The notes beneath the pieces are model-generated. The model was given only the letters and a program-made list of their open reading frames with translations. It did not search any database and was not told the DNA's origin. Below, piece by piece: positions 1 to 9,558 of a stretch of DNA of 64,000 bases; within the stretch, counting starts at the first letter, position 1; every line of letters begins with the position of its first letter. The position numbers and the translations under genes are program-made. This stretch comes from Deinococcus soli (ex Cha et al. 2016) (GTDB lineage: Bacteria; Deinococcota; Deinococci; Deinococcales; Deinococcaceae), in NCBI RefSeq assembly GCF_001007995.1, contig NZ_CP011389.1:2168001-2232000 (forward strand), given 5' to 3'.

Positions 1-440
1 ACCTCGGCGTTTTTCACGCCGCCCGGGTTGGCCTGCGCGAACTCCAGCACGGCGTCCTTGAGCAGCGTCAGGCCCACCTGCGCCTTCTCCGGCACGCCGG
101 CGGGCACGGTCAGGCCGGGCCGCTCCTTGCCCCCCAGACCCGAGGGCAGCACGGTATTCGTCAGGAGGCCGCCGCTGGCCTGCGTGCCGAACGCCGCGAT
201 CAGTTCCGCTTCCAGCTGCAGCGCCTCGGGTTCAGTCAGGTGCTCCACCAGATAGCTCACGAGGACCTGCGCGCCCGCCCCTTCGATCTCGCGGATGCGG
301 TCGCCCTTGGGGGTGTGGTCTGGGCGGATCAGGTGATCGTGGGCGCGCGTGCCGGTGCCCTTGCCGATGTAGAAGGGCCGCGCCGGGTGCTGGCGCGGGT
401 CCTTGAGGGCGTACACGTAGTACGGCTTGTCCGGCGTCAC
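1..440 (-). CDS. GIY-YIG domain protein, C-terminus beyond the window
   Basis: This partial gene runs off the left edge; about 146 codons are visible. Near the N-terminus it reads YYVYALKDP, then FYIGKGTGTRAHDH, which is the GIY-YIG nuclease core in the LEM-3-like arrangement (Y-V-Y, then Y-I-G about 16 residues later, followed by R and H). An acidic helix (LEAELIAAFG) follows, then the start of a second region that cannot be judged. The start is a GTG at 440, chosen because it lies six residues before the first core strand; no clear Shine-Dalgarno is seen. It lies 65 nt downstream of the NAD enzyme gene on the same strand, so they may be co-transcribed. GIY-YIG proteins cut DNA in repair or mobile-element contexts, but substrate and role are unknown here. 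Confidence 0.72.
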   Translation of the reverse strand, partial: MTPDKPYYVYALKDPRQHPARPFYIGKGTGTRAHDHLIRPDHTPKGDRIREIEGAGAQVLVSYLVEHLTEPEALQLEAELIAAFGTQASGGLLTNTVLPSGLGGKERPGLTVPAGVPEKAQVGLTLLKDAVLEFAQANPGGVKNAE

Positions 441-505
441 CTGGGCGTCCCGATCATCCGCTCCAGCATGCCAGGTCTGCGCCGTGTGCCGCGCCGCAGG
501 TTCGC

Positions 506-1558
506 CTACCCGCGCATGACGAAGTGTTCGATGATGGCGTGGTGGTCCTCGAAGAACAGTTCGGGGCTCGCCAGGATGTCACTCAGGGGCATCCAGAGGG
601 CGTCGCTGGCGTCGCTGCCGCCGCTGAGGCGTGGGAGCTGCCCGATGCCGAGGTCGAAGTGGAAGGCGTGGGTGATGGTGCGGCCGCGCAGGCTGCGGTC
701 GGGGTAGTCGAAGACCGCCTGGGCGCGCAGCGCGGCTTTCAGGTCGAGGCCGCTGCCCAGGCCGGTTTCTTCCTGTACCTCGCGGACGCAGCAGTCGAGG
801 AGGGTTTCTTTCTGTTCGAGGAACCCGCCGGGCATGGCGAGGCGCCCCCGGCCGGGCAGGCCGCCACGCCGGACGAGGAGGACGTGGCCGCTGCGGGTGA
901 TGACGGCGTCGGTCGTGACGAAGATGGGGGGGTAGGGGGCGTCCTTCCAGGCGGCGCGGTAGCGGGCGAGGTACTCGTACTCGTCGCGCAGGTCGCGGTA
1001 GTCGGGGGTGGTCTGGAAGGTGGTCAGGAAGGCGTGGACAGCGGGGGGGACCATGCCGTGCACAGTGTCCAGGTGGCCTTCGAAGTAGGCGCGGCGGACG
1101 TCGGTGGCGCTGAGGTCGCTGACGACGTGGGTGGGGATGAATTCCCAGGCGGGGAAGGAGCGCAGGTAGTAGCTGCTCTCGTCCTTGATGTGGCCGATGA
1201 GGGCGACGTCGCTGCTGCCGCGTGTGTGGGCGGTCACCCCGGCCTGGACCTCACTGAGCCACAGGGCCTCGTTGTAGTGGTAGTCGCGGACGTGCACGAA
1301 CAGCACGCGGGTTTTTGGGATGCCGGCGTCCTGAAGCATGCGGCTGATGAGGTCCTGGCGTTCCTCGGCGGTGAAGGGGTTCTTGATGTTGCGCGCGGCG
1401 CGGGCGCTGCCGATGACCACGATGAGTTTCTGCACGCTCTGGAGCGCTTCGAGCATCACGGCGAGGTGCGCGGCGTGGGGGGGTTCAAAGCGGCCGATGT
1501 ACACCCCGAAGGTGCGGCGGCGGCGCGGGGTGGGGGAGGGGGTGCGGGGCGCGGTCAT
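506..1558 (-). CDS. nadM: Bifunctional NMN adenylyltransferase / Nudix hydrolase
   Basis: Cytosolic two-domain enzyme of NAD metabolism, about 350 aa. The N-terminal half is a nucleotidyltransferase that joins NMN and ATP to make NAD; it shows [10 protein letters not shown] at residues 22-31 (the GxFxPxHxxH motif) and SATDVRR, matching the ISxxxxR motif. The C-terminal half has a complete Nudix box from about residue 240 (GGFLEQKE, then REVQEETGL), which in this fused family hydrolyses ADP-ribose. The same fusion is known in Synechocystis and Francisella NadM-Nudix. The ATG at 1558 is preferred; GTG at 1567 (three residues longer) is possible. GAGGAG lies only 1 nt before the ATG, so initiation is not clear. 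Confidence 0.93.
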   Translation of the reverse strand: MTAPRTPSPTPRRRRTFGVYIGRFEPPHAAHLAVMLEALQSVQKLIVVIGSARAARNIKNPFTAEERQDLISRMLQDAGIPKTRVLFVHVRDYHYNEALWLSEVQAGVTAHTRGSSDVALIGHIKDESSYYLRSFPAWEFIPTHVVSDLSATDVRRAYFEGHLDTVHGMVPPAVHAFLTTFQTTPDYRDLRDEYEYLARYRAAWKDAPYPPIFVTTDAVITRSGHVLLVRRGGLPGRGRLAMPGGFLEQKETLLDCCVREVQEETGLGSGLDLKAALRAQAVFDYPDRSLRGRTITHAFHFDLGIGQLPRLSGGSDASDALWMPLSDILASPELFFEDHHAIIEHFVMRG

Positions 1559-1679
1559 GCTCCTCACGTTGACATGCGGTAAGCATGAAAAACATGAGTT
1601 ATTCGGAAGAGAGACTTGAACCGGGTGCAGTTACCGCATCTGCCCCGACGCTGCCGGGTGCGGGGGCGTACGCTGAGGC

Positions 1680-2162
1680 ATGACCCGCACCCTGCTGGCC
1701 GCCACCCTCCTCTCGCTCGCTGCACCCGCCGTCGCCGGGGGCGCCGCCGCGCCCGTCACGCAGGTGCAGCCCGGCACACCCGCCGCCGTCATGGCCGCCC
1801 TGAAGGCCGCCGGGTACAAGGTCACCATGGACCCCGCCCAGGCCGACCGCGACCCCACCATGACCTTCACCAGCGGCGGGCACGAGGTGCAGGTGTGGCT
1901 CAGCGGATGCAAGAGCGGCGTGTGCAGCCGCGCCACCGCCAGCACCTCCTGGGATTACAGCGACGCCGAGGACCTCGACCTGGACCTCGTGAACGAGTGG
2001 AACAGCAACTACTACACCCAGGCGTACGCCTACGAGGGCAGCTACTACCTCGACAGCACCCTGGCCATCCGAGGTGGGTTCACGCAGGCCACCGTGAAGG
2101 CCTGGATCGCCGAGTACCTGGAGGACGTCAACGCCTTCGAGGAAGAACTGCCGGGCGAGTAA
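1680..2162 (+). CDS. Secreted YbjN-domain protein
   Basis: 160 aa. A signal peptide (MTRTLLAATLLSLAAPAVAG) predicts export. The rest fits the YbjN / type III chaperone-like fold: a segment reading AALKAAGYKVTMDP, a strand-rich middle containing two cysteines (SGCKSGVC) that could form a disulphide outside the cytoplasm, and a final helix with WIAEYLEDVNAFEE. YbjN domains are linked to stress and protein-protein contacts in other bacteria; no enzymatic role is claimed. The start is supported by TACGCT at 1669-1674, five nt before the ATG, as in a leaderless transcript. A hairpin repeat begins 7 nt after the stop and probably ends the transcript. Confidence 0.82.
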   Translation: MTRTLLAATLLSLAAPAVAGGAAAPVTQVQPGTPAAVMAALKAAGYKVTMDPAQADRDPTMTFTSGGHEVQVWLSGCKSGVCSRATASTSWDYSDAEDLDLDLVNEWNSNYYTQAYAYEGSYYLDSTLAIRGGFTQATVKAWIAEYLEDVNAFEEELPGE

Positions 2163-2168
2163 GACGAC

Positions 2169-2264
2169 CTCGGGTGGAAAGGTTTTGTACACCTTTCCAC
2201 CCGAGCAGAGCGAGCAGGAACCAAGCGGGTTCCGGGTTGTCAACGAAACAAACGGAATCCGTAC
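2169..2264. repeat. Dispersed intergenic hairpin element, copy A
   Basis: It starts with a perfect 15-bp inverted repeat (2169-2183 and 2191-2205, arm CTCGGGTGGAAAGGT, 7-nt loop), followed by AGCGGGTTCCGGGTTGTCAA and an end reading AACGGAATCCGTAC. The same order of parts recurs at 22883-23019 and, inverted, at 8692-8820 and 30252-30341. The stem faces the stop codon of the upstream gene and could act as a terminator or mRNA 3' end stabiliser. Confidence 0.85.
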
Positions 2265-2378
2265 AGGACGGGCTCCGTGCAGCGCGTGCGGACGTAAAGA
2301 AAACCCACAGGCCAGTTCAAGGCGCCTGAACGGCCGCCGCACCCGCGCCGCGCCTCCCCGGCACACACTGAAGGTCTC

Positions 2379-3275
2379 ATGGCAGACCTCAAACACCTGG
2401 GCCAGCAGACGGCCAGCACCCTCAAAGGCGGCGTGGAAGGCGCGCAGCAGGCCGCCGCGCACGCCACCCGCCACGCCGCGCCCTGGCTGGAGGCCCTGGC
2501 CCGCTTCGGGTACGCCAGCAAGGGCGTCGTGTACGGCACGGTCGGCCTGCTGGCCCTGAGTGTGGCCCTGGGACGCGGCGGCGCCACCACCGACACCAAG
2601 GGCGCCCTGCTGCGGTTGCAGGACCTCCCGGCGGGCACGCTGCTGATCTGGCTGCTCACGCTGGGCCTGATCGGCTACGCGCTGTGGCAGCTGATCCGCG
2701 CTGCGCTGGACCCCGAGGATCAGGGGCACGAGGCCAAGGGGATCGTCAAGCGCGCCGGGTACGCCTTCAGCGGCGTGGCAAACCTCGCCCTGGCGTTCTT
2801 CACCGCGCGGCTGGCCCTGGCCGGGAACGCCGCCCGCTCGCAGAACAGCGAGGATCAGGTGGCAGGCACCGTCCTGAACCTCCCCGGCGGGCAGCTGTGG
2901 CTGGCCGTGGGCGGCCTGATCCTGCTGGCCGTCGCCGCAAACCAGCTGTACGTCGCCTACGGCGCAAAATTCATGAAACGCGTGACCTTCACCGACCTGC
3001 CCGCCCGCACCTGCGACGTCCTGAAACGTATCGGGCAGGTCGGCATTGCCTCACGCGGCGTACTGATGATCATCATCGGCGTGTTCGCCCTGCTGGCCGC
3101 GTGGCACCGCAAGGCCAGCGAAACCGTCGGCATCAGCGAGGCCCTGACCTGGCTGCGCACCCAGCCCAGCGGGAACCTGCTGCTGGGCGCCGTGGCGCTG
3201 GGCACCCTGTGCTACGGCGTGTGGTGCGTCGTGCAGGCCCGCTACCGCCGCATCCGGATCGAGGGCGCTGCCTGA
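2379..3275 (+). CDS. DUF1206 integral membrane protein
   Basis: 298 aa, with an amphipathic Ala/His-rich N-terminus (about residues 1-35) followed by six hydrophobic segments. They form three repeats of two helices, each opening with a motif of the type [24 protein letters not shown] or [12 protein letters not shown]. This threefold [F/Y/I]-A-[S/F]-[K/R/S]-G-V pattern is the DUF1206 signature. Function is unknown in any species as far as I know. It stands alone, with repeat copy A upstream and mgsA 37 nt downstream on the same strand. The ATG at 2379 lacks a convincing ribosome binding site. Confidence 0.85.
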   Translation: MADLKHLGQQTASTLKGGVEGAQQAAAHATRHAAPWLEALARFGYASKGVVYGTVGLLALSVALGRGGATTDTKGALLRLQDLPAGTLLIWLLTLGLIGYALWQLIRAALDPEDQGHEAKGIVKRAGYAFSGVANLALAFFTARLALAGNAARSQNSEDQVAGTVLNLPGGQLWLAVGGLILLAVAANQLYVAYGAKFMKRVTFTDLPARTCDVLKRIGQVGIASRGVLMIIIGVFALLAAWHRKASETVGISEALTWLRTQPSGNLLLGAVALGTLCYGVWCVVQARYRRIRIEGAA

Positions 3276-3321
3276 CCCACCCCGGTCCGGCCGGTCCGGC
3301 GCGCGTGAGACAATGCACCGC

Positions 3322-3714
3322 ATGGCCCCCAACCCCAGCCGTCAGGTGGCACTGATCGCCCACGACAAGAAGAAACTCGAACTGGCCCTGTTCGCGCTGA
3401 ACCACCGCGCCGTACTGGGCCAGTTTCATCTGGTCGCCACCGGCACGACGGGCGGCATCCTGGAAAAACAGACCGGCCTCCAGGTCGAGCGGGTGCTGTC
3501 CGGCCCGCTGGGCGGCGACCAGCAGATCGGCGCCCGGCTGGCCGAGGAACGCGTGCTGGCCGTGTTTTTCTTCCGCGACCCCCTGACCGCCCAGCCGCAC
3601 GAGCCCGACGTGAGCGCCCTGGTGCGCCTGTGCGACGTGCACGACATCCCGCTGGCCACCAATCCCGCCAGTGCCGAGGCGCTGATGCTGTGGCTGCGTG
3701 AACAGCTCACGTGA
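3322..3714 (+). CDS. mgsA: Methylglyoxal synthase
   Basis: Converts dihydroxyacetone phosphate to methylglyoxal and phosphate, a cytosolic bypass of lower glycolysis used when phosphate is short or sugar phosphates build up. At 130 aa it has normal family length. It shows ALIAHDKKK at the N-terminus (phosphate binding), ATGTTG, the [11 protein letters not shown] segment holding the catalytic aspartate, and [14 protein letters not shown]. The start at 3322 is preferred over an in-frame ATG at 3313 because GACAAT at 3309-3314 sits where the -10 box of a leaderless transcript would be. Confidence 0.95.
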   Translation: MAPNPSRQVALIAHDKKKLELALFALNHRAVLGQFHLVATGTTGGILEKQTGLQVERVLSGPLGGDQQIGARLAEERVLAVFFFRDPLTAQPHEPDVSALVRLCDVHDIPLATNPASAEALMLWLREQLT

Positions 3715-3791
3715 CCGGGACGCCCACCCGGCGGGGGACTACCTGTCAGGTGAATGCGTTTTCATCCCGCGGGTGATGTGATGACGCAGGC

Positions 3792-5480
3792 ATGACCTGG
3801 ACCAGCCTTCCCTGCGGAACTCCGGACGCCCTGAACCGCCCGGACCGCCAGCGCTGGGAGACCGCGCTGCACGACGCGCACGGCCGCGCCGAGCAGGCCC
3901 GCCGCCAGGGGAACGACCATCAGCTCGCCGCGGCCCTGCACGACCAGGGCACCGCCCTGAATCGCCTGGGTCGCCCCCGCGACGCGCTCGGCGTGCTCCT
4001 CGAGAGCGTCGCGTACCTGGGGCACGACCCGCACGGGCAGGCCCGCGCGTGGCGCGAGGCCGCCTTCGCGCACCTGAACCTCGCCAACGACACCGAGGCG
4101 CAGGAGTACCTCGCCCTCGCGCTGCGCCTCGCCCGTGACGCGGGTGACCTGACGCTGCAACTCGACCTGCTGGACGACCTCGCGACGCTGCACGCCACGC
4201 AGGGCGAAGCGCACGCCGCGTGCGACACGCTGCGCGCCAGCCTGCACCTGCGTCGCGCCCACCGACACCCCGACCTGACCCGCACCCTGGTCCGCCTGAC
4301 CCTGAGCGAACTGGACCTCCCACCGCACGAGCAGCCCGCCAGCCTGACCCGCCGCGCCCAGGAACTCGCCGTGCTGGCGCCCCTCGAACCGCTCGGCGGG
4401 GAGAGCTGGGTGGCTCTCGCGCAACTGTACCTGCACCAGCAGCAGCCCGGGGCGGCCCTGCACGCCGCGCGCGAGGCCGAACCGCTACTGCGGGCCAGCG
4501 GCCAGACCCGCGCCGCGCTGCGCGCCCAGGCCACGCAGGCCCGCGCCGCGCTGGACCTCGGCCGCGCCGCGCAGGCGCAGGCCACCGTGCAGACCGCGCT
4601 GCGCGACCCCGCCGCGCCCGCCCACCCGCACGAGCACGCCGCGCTGCACCTGGTCGCCAGTGACGTCTGCGCGCACCTGGGCGACTACCCGCGCGCCCTG
4701 ACCCACCACCGCGCCTACCACCAGCTGGACGCCCACACCCGCCACGCCCACCAGCAGGAACGCGCCCGCGCCGCGCAGGCCCGCGTGGCCCTGGACGCCA
4801 CCCGCCACGAGGCCCGGCTGCACCGCCAGCGCAACGATGAACTCGAGGCGCTTGTGCAGGTCCGCACGCAGGAACTGCGCCGCAGCCAGCGGGCGGTCAT
4901 CGACCTGCTCGCCAGCGCCGCCGAGTTCCGCGACGCGCCTCTGGGCCCCCACACCCGCTGGGTGGGGGACGCCACGACCGCCGTGGCCCGCCACCTGGGT
5001 CTGCCCGCCGCGCACGCCGAGGAACTCGGACTGGCCGCCCGGCTGCACGACGTCGGCAAGATCGGCATTCCCGACGCGATCCTCCTGAAGGAGGGCCCCC
5101 TGACGCCCGACGAGCGCGACATCATCGCCACGCACACCGGGCTGGGCGCGCAGCTGCTCACGCAGCCCGGCGCGGCCGACGGCGGCCCGCTGCTGCACCT
5201 CGCCGCGCAGATCGCCCTGTCCCACCACGAATGCTGGAACGGCAGCGGCTACCCCCGCGCGCTGCGCGGCGCGGATATCCCGCTGGGCGGACGGATCGTG
5301 CGGGTCGTGGACACCTTCGACGCACTCATCAGCGCCCGCCCGTACAAACCCGCCTGGACGGACGCGGACGCCCTGACGTATCTGCGCCGGCACGCCGGGA
5401 CGCTCTTCGATCCGGCCTGCGTGCAGGCCATCACGGACCTGCATGCCGCCGCGCAGCTCCCCCCCCGCGACGCCAGCTGA
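3792..5480 (+). CDS. TPR-repeat HD-GYP domain phosphodiesterase
   Basis: 562 aa. Residues about 20-310 are Ala/Leu-rich helical pairs typical of TPR repeats; 315-365 looks like a coiled coil (RNDELEALVQVRTQELRRSQ); residues about 370-550 are an HD-GYP domain. The metal-site residues are intact: HD at 419-420 in RLHDVGKIGIPD, HHE at 478-480, and GSGYP at 484-488. HD-GYP enzymes degrade cyclic di-GMP. There is no receiver domain and no membrane segment, so the input is probably a protein partner bound by the TPRs. A PP2C phosphatase gene follows 45 nt later. Start context is weak; ATG at 3792 gives the full TPR array. Confidence 0.9.
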   Translation: MTWTSLPCGTPDALNRPDRQRWETALHDAHGRAEQARRQGNDHQLAAALHDQGTALNRLGRPRDALGVLLESVAYLGHDPHGQARAWREAAFAHLNLANDTEAQEYLALALRLARDAGDLTLQLDLLDDLATLHATQGEAHAACDTLRASLHLRRAHRHPDLTRTLVRLTLSELDLPPHEQPASLTRRAQELAVLAPLEPLGGESWVALAQLYLHQQQPGAALHAAREAEPLLRASGQTRAALRAQATQARAALDLGRAAQAQATVQTALRDPAAPAHPHEHAALHLVASDVCAHLGDYPRALTHHRAYHQLDAHTRHAHQQERARAAQARVALDATRHEARLHRQRNDELEALVQVRTQELRRSQRAVIDLLASAAEFRDAPLGPHTRWVGDATTAVARHLGLPAAHAEELGLAARLHDVGKIGIPDAILLKEGPLTPDERDIIATHTGLGAQLLTQPGAADGGPLLHLAAQIALSHHECWNGSGYPRALRGADIPLGGRIVRVVDTFDALISARPYKPAWTDADALTYLRRHAGTLFDPACVQAITDLHAAAQLPPRDAS

Positions 5481-5513
5481 CGGGTCTACACCCGAACCCG
5501 CAGTCAGGTGGCT

Positions 5514-5519
5514 TATATT
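5514..5519 (+). promoter_or_regulatory. -10 box of leaderless PP2C transcript
   Basis: TATATT ends 6 nt before the ATG at 5526, placing the expected transcription start at or next to the A of the start codon. This decides the start over an in-frame GTG at 5508, which would lie upstream of the -10 box. Confidence 0.75.
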
Positions 5520-5525
5520 GAACTC

Positions 5526-6593
5526 ATGCGCGCCCCCGCGACGCCCTCCCTGACGTCCGGTCTGTTGACCGACGTCGGTCGGCAGCGGCAGGGTGGCGTG
5601 AACCAGGACGCCGCCCTGGCACTTGACCTGCCGCAGGGTGGCCTGTACGCCGTGGCCGACGGCATGGGCGGCCACGCCGCCGGGGAACTCGCCGCAAACC
5701 TCGCGCTGGACGCCCTGAGCCAGCACTACCTCGACGGACGCGGCGCGCCGCCCGCCCGGCTGGCGCAGGCCGTGCAGGCCGCGAACATCGCCGTGCTGCG
5801 CCACGCGGTAGGCGAGTACGTCGGCATGGGCACCACCCTGCTCGCCGCGCTGGTCGACCGTGGGGCGGTGCTCATCGCGCACGTCGGGGACTCCCGCGCG
5901 TACCTGCTGCGCGGTTCGGAACTGCACCGCCTGACGGAGGACCACTCCTGGGTGGCCGAACAGGTCCGCCTGGGTCACATGACCGAGGCCGAGGCGCGCG
6001 ACCACCAGTGGCGCAGCGTCGTCAGCAACGCCCTGGGCGGCGAGGAACGCGTCCGGCTGGAACTGCACGGCCTGCCCACCCAGGCCGGGGACCGCCTGCT
6101 GCTGTGCAGCGACGGCCTGAGCAGCGTCGTCACCGACGACGAACTGTGCGCCCTGCTCGCCCGGCCCCTGCCGCCCGAGACGACTGCCCGGCTGCTCGTA
6201 AACGCAGCCAACGACGGCGGCGGCCCCGACAACATCACCGCGCTGATCGTGGACGTGCAGCGCGACGCGGCCCTGCCCTCCTACGCGCTGCCCGCCCGGC
6301 GCGACGACGGCCCCATGTACATCGACGTGCTGCTCAGCACCCAGCGCGGCAACAGCCTGATGACGTACCTGCTGCTGATGATCGCGTACTTCACGCTGCT
6401 GGGCATCATGCTGCTGCCTGAGCGCCGCACTGTGCTCGGCGCGCTCGGGACCGCCATCCTGCTCGCGCTGCTGATCGGGCAGCGCGTCACGCAGCGCCGC
6501 CGCGCCCACACGCCACTCGGTACGCCCAGCGCGAGCCTGCACCCCGCCGCGCCCGCCCCTGCACGCGAACACGGCGTCACGCAGCCACGCTGA
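5526..6593 (+). CDS. PP2C-family serine/threonine phosphatase with C-terminal membrane anchor
   Basis: 355 aa. Residues 1-250 form a complete PP2C (PPM) domain: NQD near 26-28, DGMGGH at 45-50, [24 protein letters not shown] and GGGPDNIT, which supply the metal-binding aspartates. It removes phosphate from Ser/Thr and would oppose Hanks-type kinases. Two hydrophobic stretches around 275-325 (starting [11 protein letters not shown]) suggest an anchor with the catalytic domain in the cytoplasm. The tail is Pro/Ala-rich and low in complexity. No kinase gene is seen nearby. The TATATT box at 5514-5519 supports a leaderless start here. Confidence 0.92.
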   Translation: MRAPATPSLTSGLLTDVGRQRQGGVNQDAALALDLPQGGLYAVADGMGGHAAGELAANLALDALSQHYLDGRGAPPARLAQAVQAANIAVLRHAVGEYVGMGTTLLAALVDRGAVLIAHVGDSRAYLLRGSELHRLTEDHSWVAEQVRLGHMTEAEARDHQWRSVVSNALGGEERVRLELHGLPTQAGDRLLLCSDGLSSVVTDDELCALLARPLPPETTARLLVNAANDGGGPDNITALIVDVQRDAALPSYALPARRDDGPMYIDVLLSTQRGNSLMTYLLLMIAYFTLLGIMLLPERRTVLGALGTAILLALLIGQRVTQRRRAHTPLGTPSASLHPAAPAPAREHGVTQPR

Positions 6594-6625
6594 GACCCCA
6601 CGCGCCGCCGGGTATGCTGCCGGTC

Positions 6626-7003
6626 ATGAAAGACATCATCCAGACGCCCGACGCGCCCGCCGCCATCGGTCCGTACAGCCAGGCCACCGTCTTCGGGAAC
6701 CTGGTGGTCACCAGCGGCCAGATTCCCCTGACGCCCGACGGCACCCTGGTGGAGGGCGGCATCACCGAGCAGACCGAGCAGGTCATCGCGAACCTCAAGG
6801 CGGTGCTGGCCGCCGCCGGGACCGATCTGGCGCGGGTCGTGAAGACCACGGTGTTCCTGGCCGACATGAACGAGTTCGCCGCCATGAACGCCGTGTACGA
6901 GACGCACTTCCCCGCCCCTTACCCGGCGCGCAGCACCGTGCAGGTCGCCCGGCTGCCACGCGACGTCCGCGTGGAGATCGAGGTGCTCGCCGAGCGCCAC
7001 TGA
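6626..7003 (+). CDS. ridA: RidA family reactive intermediate deaminase
   Basis: 125 aa, normal length for the family. RidA hydrolyses reactive enamine/imine intermediates (for example 2-aminoacrylate) made by PLP enzymes, protecting other PLP enzymes from damage. Visible hallmarks are AAIGPYSQA near the start, TSGQIPLTPDG, and PYPARSTVQVARLP, which holds the conserved arginine that binds substrate carboxylate. The ATG at 6626 is preferred to the one at 6614 because TATGCT at 6613-6618 gives a leaderless start with a 7-nt gap. Confidence 0.96.
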   Translation: MKDIIQTPDAPAAIGPYSQATVFGNLVVTSGQIPLTPDGTLVEGGITEQTEQVIANLKAVLAAAGTDLARVVKTTVFLADMNEFAAMNAVYETHFPAPYPARSTVQVARLPRDVRVEIEVLAERH

Positions 7004-7205
7004 CCGCCACCGGGTGAGGCGCGAGGGGGTGGCCCTCGCCCCTTGCCGCGCCCCATACGGCGGGGCTAGCATGGGTCCCGCCGCGCCCCGCAGAGGCGCG
7101 CGACCCCCGAGGAGGTGATGACGTGACCCCAGACCCCCACACCCTGGACGGCGAACCGCCCAGTCGACCTCTGACCACGCCCCACCCATCCCCGGAGGTC
7201 GCCCC

Positions 7206-7228
7206 ATGCTCCACCCTGAAGGCCGCGC

Positions 7229-7235
<7 letters not shown>
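7206..7235 (+). CDS. Nine-codon mini-ORF overlapping the corA start (putative)
   Basis: Its ATG at 7206 follows GGAGG at 7194-7198 with a 7-nt spacer. It reads MLHPEGRAC and stops with TGA at 7233-7235, so its end overlaps the corA start codon region (ATGCTGA). This arrangement would let ribosomes ending the mini-ORF restart on corA, giving translational coupling. It lies inside the longer leader ORF in a different frame. Confidence 0.4.
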
Positions 7236-8164
<929 letters not shown>

Positions 8165-8165
8165 A

Positions 8166-8232
8166 AGGTTGATGGTGAACAGGTGATGGTTGATAGAGGG
8201 TCACCCCACCTATCAACCATCACCTTTCAACC
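8166..8232. terminator. Bidirectional hairpin between corA and doxX-like gene (TTGATGGTTGA repeat family)
   Basis: A perfect 16-bp stem (8181-8196 with 8210-8225, arm AGGTGATGGTTGATAG, 13-nt loop) lies between converging genes. Flanking copies of GGTTGA and TTCAACC extend partial pairing. No long T run follows. Related TTGATGGTTGA inverted repeats occur at 19937-20018, and a GGTGATAGAGGATGGG relative at 25053-25093. Confidence 0.7.
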
Positions 8233-8234
8233 GT

Positions 8235-8591
8235 TTACTCCTTGCTGACGATCAGGAGCGCGCCGAACAGCGCGAGGTTCTTCAGGAACTGCGTCTGCTG
8301 CTGCTGCCGCTCCTTGCCCTGCTTGTCCCAGAAGGGATGGCCGATCACGGTGGTGGGAATGAGGCTGGCGGCCAGGGCCACGCTGGCCGGGCGGGACAGC
8401 AGGCCCGCCGCCATCAGCGCGCCCGCGCCTACCATCACGCCGCTGTTGACCTTCACGGCCAGTTCGGGTTCCGGCACTTCCGCGCCGCGCGCCGCGCGCA
8501 CGATGGGTTCGGGGTTCTGCAGGTGATCCAGGCCGCTCTTGATGAAGATGCTCGCGAGCAGCGCCCGCCCGATGAATCTCGTCACACTCAT
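8235..8591 (-). CDS. DoxX family membrane protein
   Basis: 118 aa with four hydrophobic stretches. The N-terminal motif TRFIGRALLASIFIKSGLDHL is characteristic of the DoxX family, and a later AAGLLSRPASVALAASLIPTT segment fits. DoxX proteins are small membrane proteins tied to thiol/redox stress or quinone chemistry in other bacteria; a specific role here is unknown. The start at 8591 is chosen because GGAGGG lies 6 nt upstream; the longer ORF to 8666 has no ribosome binding site and a low-complexity N-terminus. Confidence 0.85.
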   Translation of the reverse strand: MSVTRFIGRALLASIFIKSGLDHLQNPEPIVRAARGAEVPEPELAVKVNSGVMVGAGALMAAGLLSRPASVALAASLIPTTVIGHPFWDKQGKERQQQQTQFLKNLALFGALLIVSKE

Positions 8592-8691
8592 GCCTTGCCC
8601 TCCTTGAACTGTCCCGGAGTCTAGCGCAGGCACGCCCTGCCCTCGTGCGCCCCCACGCTTGGGCAACCCTTCAGTGAAGCGGAGCGGGGCT

Positions 8692-8820
8692 CATACGGGT
8701 TCCGTCTGTTTCGTTAACAACCCGCAACCGCACCGGGTTGCCAACTCCACGCCCGGAACCCGTTTCTCTCCTTCTCGCATCGGCTCGGGTTGAAAGATTT
8801 TGCAAACCTTTTAACCGGAG
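8692..8820. repeat. Dispersed intergenic hairpin element, copy B (inverted)
   Basis: Reads ATACGGGTTCCGTCTGTTTC at one end and an imperfect hairpin (8784-8796 with 8806-8820) at the other. This is the same parts as copy A in reverse order. The hairpin end lies 6 nt from the stop of the RNase PH gene. The whole interval between the doxX-like and rph genes is largely this element. Confidence 0.8.
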
Positions 8821-8826
8821 TTCTTG

Positions 8827-9558
8827 TTACATGCCCTGGATGACGGACAGCTGCCGGGTCAGGTCCGCCATGATGTCCTGCACGGCGCGCGTGCCGGTGG
8901 CGAGCATGCCCACGTACTCGTCGTGCGTCAGCACGCCTTCCTCCGCGCCGCCCTGCACCTCGACGATCAGGCCGTCACTCGTGGCGACCACGTTCAGGTC
9001 CGCGCGGGCCACCTTGTCCTCGGCGTAATCGAGGTCCACGCGGATCTCCGAGCCGACCAGCCCGACGCTGACCGCCCCGATGTTCCGCGAGATGGGCCAG
9101 TCGGTGAGGCGGCCCTTCTGGATCAGGCGGTCGCAGAAGTCATGCAGCGCCGCGTGGCCCGCCAGGATGCTCGCCACGCGCGTCCCGCCGTCCGCGACCA
9201 GCACGTCGCAGTCCACGTACAGTGTCTGGTTGCGGAAGTAACGCAGGTCCATCCCGGCGCGCAGCGCGCGGCCCAGCAGCCGCTGGATCTCGTGACGACG
9301 GCCGTTCTGGAGGTTCCGTTCGCGGGCCTGCCGGTCGTTCGTGGCGCGCGGCAGCATGGAGTACTCGGCGGTCAGCCAGCCTTCCTTGCTGCCGCGCATA
9401 TGCGGCGCGGCCTTCTCTTCCAGCGTGACGGTCGCGAGGATCTCGGTGCGGCCCATGATCAGGTGCGCGCTGCCGGGCGCGTGCGGGTTCACGCCCCGCT
9501 TGACGGTGACGGGACGGGGCGTGAGGAGGTCGCGGCCTTCGCGGATGGGCTGGGTCAT
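8827..9558 (-). CDS. rph: Ribonuclease PH
   Basis: 243 aa phosphorolytic 3'-5' exoribonuclease that trims tRNA 3' ends to the CCA, acting as a hexamer in the cytosol. Recognisable segments include GSAHLIMGRTEILATVT, the arginine-rich region ERNLQNGRRHEIQRLLGRALRA, DCDVLVADGGTRVASI (phosphate and metal site) and the C-terminal DLNVVATSDGLIVEVQG. Its start codon overlaps the murI stop by 4 nt (ATGA), so translation is coupled to murI. Copy B of the dispersed hairpin element follows directly. Confidence 0.97.
   Translation of the reverse strand: MTQPIREGRDLLTPRPVTVKRGVNPHAPGSAHLIMGRTEILATVTLEEKAAPHMRGSKEGWLTAEYSMLPRATNDRQARERNLQNGRRHEIQRLLGRALRAGMDLRYFRNQTLYVDCDVLVADGGTRVASILAGHAALHDFCDRLIQKGRLTDWPISRNIGAVSVGLVGSEIRVDLDYAEDKVARADLNVVATSDGLIVEVQGGAEEGVLTHDEYVGMLATGTRAVQDIMADLTRQLSVIQGM

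Noticed and set aside
524..1582. Plus-strand ORF of 352 codons opposite nadM
   Set aside because: Val/Gly/Ala-rich shadow; the opposite strand holds complete adenylyltransferase and Nudix motifs.
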